Positions 5,611 to 7,005 of a stretch of 7,005 bases of DNA are shown in pieces. A program made the translations under genes and the position numbers. The DNA lies in contig JAFADT010000939.1 of the NCBI GenBank assembly GCA_023424585.1, forward strand, positions 1 through 7,005. Direction: 5' to 3'. The notes beneath the pieces are model-generated. The model did not search any database. It was not told the DNA's origin and worked only from the letters and a program-made list of their open reading frames with translations. Origin of the DNA: Pseudomonadota bacterium. GTDB taxonomy: Bacteria > Myxococcota > Myxococcia > Myxococcales > Myxococcaceae. The first letter of the stretch is position 1; the number at the start of each line of letters is the position of its first letter.

Positions 5611-7005
5611 GGAAAGAGGATGACCGCGCCCCCGCGATCTTCGAGGCCCTCAGCCGCGAGCTGGCGCTGGCCTGCGACGCGCAAGGCACGGTCGTCTGGC
5701 GCGACGAGCGCGCGGCGCGCCTCCTGGACGTCAAGCCCGGACAGGCGCTGAGGGACCTGGCCAGCCCCGGCAGCGAGAGCAAGGTGGAGAAGCTGCTCGT
5801 GCAGGCCCGCGACGAGGCCGTGGACGGCTGGGAGCTCCTCCTCCAGAGCCACCAGCAGCCCACGACGTTCGCCTTCCGCGCCCGCCCGCACGAGGGCGGC
5901 ATCGCGCTGGTGGGCAGCCTGGTGCCGGAGGACTACGGCGCCGCGCTCACGCAGGTGGGCACCACGCTGGGAGAGCTGTCCGTGCTCCACCGCGAGACGG
6001 AGCGCCAGCAGCACGAGCTCAAGCGCCGCGCGGAGGAGCTGTCCCGCCTCAACCGCGAGCTGGAGGAGTCCAACCAGGGCGTGCGCAGCCTGCACGCCGC
6101 CCTGGACGAGAAGGCGGAGAGCCTCCAGCGCGCGTCCGAAATCAAGAGCCGCGTGGTGGCCAACGTGAGCCACGAGTTCCGCACGCCGCTGCACTCCATC
6201 CTCGGGCTGTCCAAGGTGCTGCTCAACCCGCTCAACGGCAGCCTCGCGCCGGAGCAGGAGAAGCAGGTCCAGTTCATCCGCGGCTCCGCGGAGGCCCTCT
6301 TCGAGCTGGTCAACGACCTCCTGGACCTGTCCAAGGTGGAGTCCGGCAAGACGACGCTGCGCCACAGCCGCTTCGTCGTGTCCGACCTCATGAGCGCGCT
6401 GCGCGGCATGACGCGGCCCCTGCTGGCGCCGGACTCGAAGGTGGCGCTCGACTTCGAGGAGCCACCGGAGCCCCTGGAGCTGGAGACGGACGAGGCCAAG
6501 CTCAGCCAGGTGGTGCGCAACCTCATCTCCAACGCGGTGAAGTTCACCGAGTCCGGCGCCATCACGGTGTCCGCGGCCCCCGGCCCGCGTGACACGGTGG
6601 TGTTCACCGTGAAGGACACGGGCATCGGCATCGCGCCGGAGCACCACGAGCGCGTCTTCGAGGAGTTCATCCAACTGGACAGCCACCTCCAGCGGCGCGT
6701 GAAGGGCACCGGCCTGGGCCTGCCGCTGGCGCGCAGGCTGACGGAGCTGCTGGGCGGCACGCTCACCGTGCAGAGCGCGCTGGGGCGCGGCGCCACCTTC
6801 GTCGCCACCCTGCCGCGCGTCCACCCGGAGGTGTCGGAGATGGCGGGGCTCACCCGGCGCAGCGAGACGCTGGACCCCGCGCGCGCCCCGGTGCTGGTGC
6901 TGGAGGACGACCGCCAGACGCTCTTCCTCTACGAGAAGTACCTGGCGCGCTCCGGCTTCCAGGTGCTGCCCGTGCGCAGCGTGGAGGACGCGCGCAAGGT
7001 GATGC
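5607..7005 (+). CDS. Cytoplasmic hybrid histidine kinase (PAS-like, HisKA, HATPase, receiver), 3' end cut by window
   Basis: 466 codons are present; the gene continues beyond 7005. The ATG overlaps the upstream TGA and has a strong ribosome binding site. Residues 10-105 form a PAS-like sensor segment (LACDAQGTVVWRDERAARLL onward). Residues 120-178 are a coiled coil rich in Glu/Arg/Leu. HisKA follows, with phospho-acceptor His189 in SHEFRTPLHSILG. The ATP-binding domain shows the N box NLISNAVKF (Asn305, Asn309), G1 box DTGIGI (337-342), F box FEEF (351-354) and G2 box GTGLGLPLARRL (367-378). A receiver domain begins at about 428 with VLVLEDDRQ, whose Asp pair would bind magnesium; its phospho-acceptor Asp is outside the window. 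There are no membrane segments, so the signal must be cytoplasmic or delivered by a partner, most likely the two proteins coded just upstream. A hybrid kinase needs a phosphotransfer protein or further response regulator, not visible here. Confidence 0.95.
   Translation, partial: MRKEDDRAPAIFEALSRELALACDAQGTVVWRDERAARLLDVKPGQALRDLASPGSESKVEKLLVQARDEAVDGWELLLQSHQQPTTFAFRARPHEGGIALVGSLVPEDYGAALTQVGTTLGELSVLHRETERQQHELKRRAEELSRLNRELEESNQGVRSLHAALDEKAESLQRASEIKSRVVANVSHEFRTPLHSILGLSKVLLNPLNGSLAPEQEKQVQFIRGSAEALFELVNDLLDLSKVESGKTTLRHSRFVVSDLMSALRGMTRPLLAPDSKVALDFEEPPEPLELETDEAKLSQVVRNLISNAVKFTESGAITVSAAPGPRDTVVFTVKDTGIGIAPEHHERVFEEFIQLDSHLQRRVKGTGLGLPLARRLTELLGGTLTVQSALGRGATFVATLPRVHPEVSEMAGLTRRSETLDPARAPVLVLEDDRQTLFLYEKYLARSGFQVLPVRSVEDARKVM

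Noticed and set aside
5400..6824. 474-codon minus-strand frame opposite the histidine kinase
   Set aside because: Leu/Gln/Arg/His-rich antisense shadow of a kinase with all conserved boxes; crosses the upstream gene boundary too.

Overview
The window is very GC-rich DNA with strong G/C bias at third codon positions, mostly 4-bp (ATGA-type) gene junctions, and gene families typical of Myxococcota: an ECF sigma factor with a DUF4384-type partner, an exported caspase with surface repeats, and a cytoplasmic hybrid histidine kinase. A myxobacterium of the Myxococcus/Corallococcus/Archangium type is the best guess. This is an inference from style and content; no species marker is present.

Layout. 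(1) Bases 1-273 (+) hold the C-terminal end of a hypothetical protein, possibly DUF6748-like. (2) Bases 274-319 are a short convergent spacer with two small G/C hairpins. (3) Bases 320-3881 (-) are a three-gene operon read right to left: a 159-aa ECF sigma factor (GTG start at 3881), a 274-aa single-pass membrane protein that looks like its anti-sigma partner with a periplasmic DUF4384-like domain, and a 754-aa secreted caspase-family protein with about a dozen short tandem surface-type repeats and a barrel-like C terminus. Both junctions are ATGA overlaps. (4) Bases 3882-4241 are a 360-bp divergent intergenic region with no convincing gene; it must carry the control sites of both operons. (5) Bases 4242-7005 (+) are a second operon: a free-standing cobalamin-binding protein (CarH-like helical cap plus Rossmann B12 domain, no DNA-binding domain), an unrecognised 234-aa helical protein built around an internal duplication, and a cytoplasmic PAS-like/HisKA/HATPase hybrid histidine kinase whose receiver domain runs off the window. 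The genes are 4 bp apart or overlap by ATGA.

How they may work together (inference). The left operon looks like an envelope-surveillance or signalling unit: the sigma factor is held by a membrane anti-sigma, and the third product is an exported caspase that could act on envelope proteins, possibly including the periplasmic part of the anti-sigma. The right operon looks like a cobalamin-based, possibly light-sensing, input module that feeds a phosphorelay instead of binding DNA directly as CarH does. The undescribed helical protein would be the adaptor between B12 sensor and kinase.
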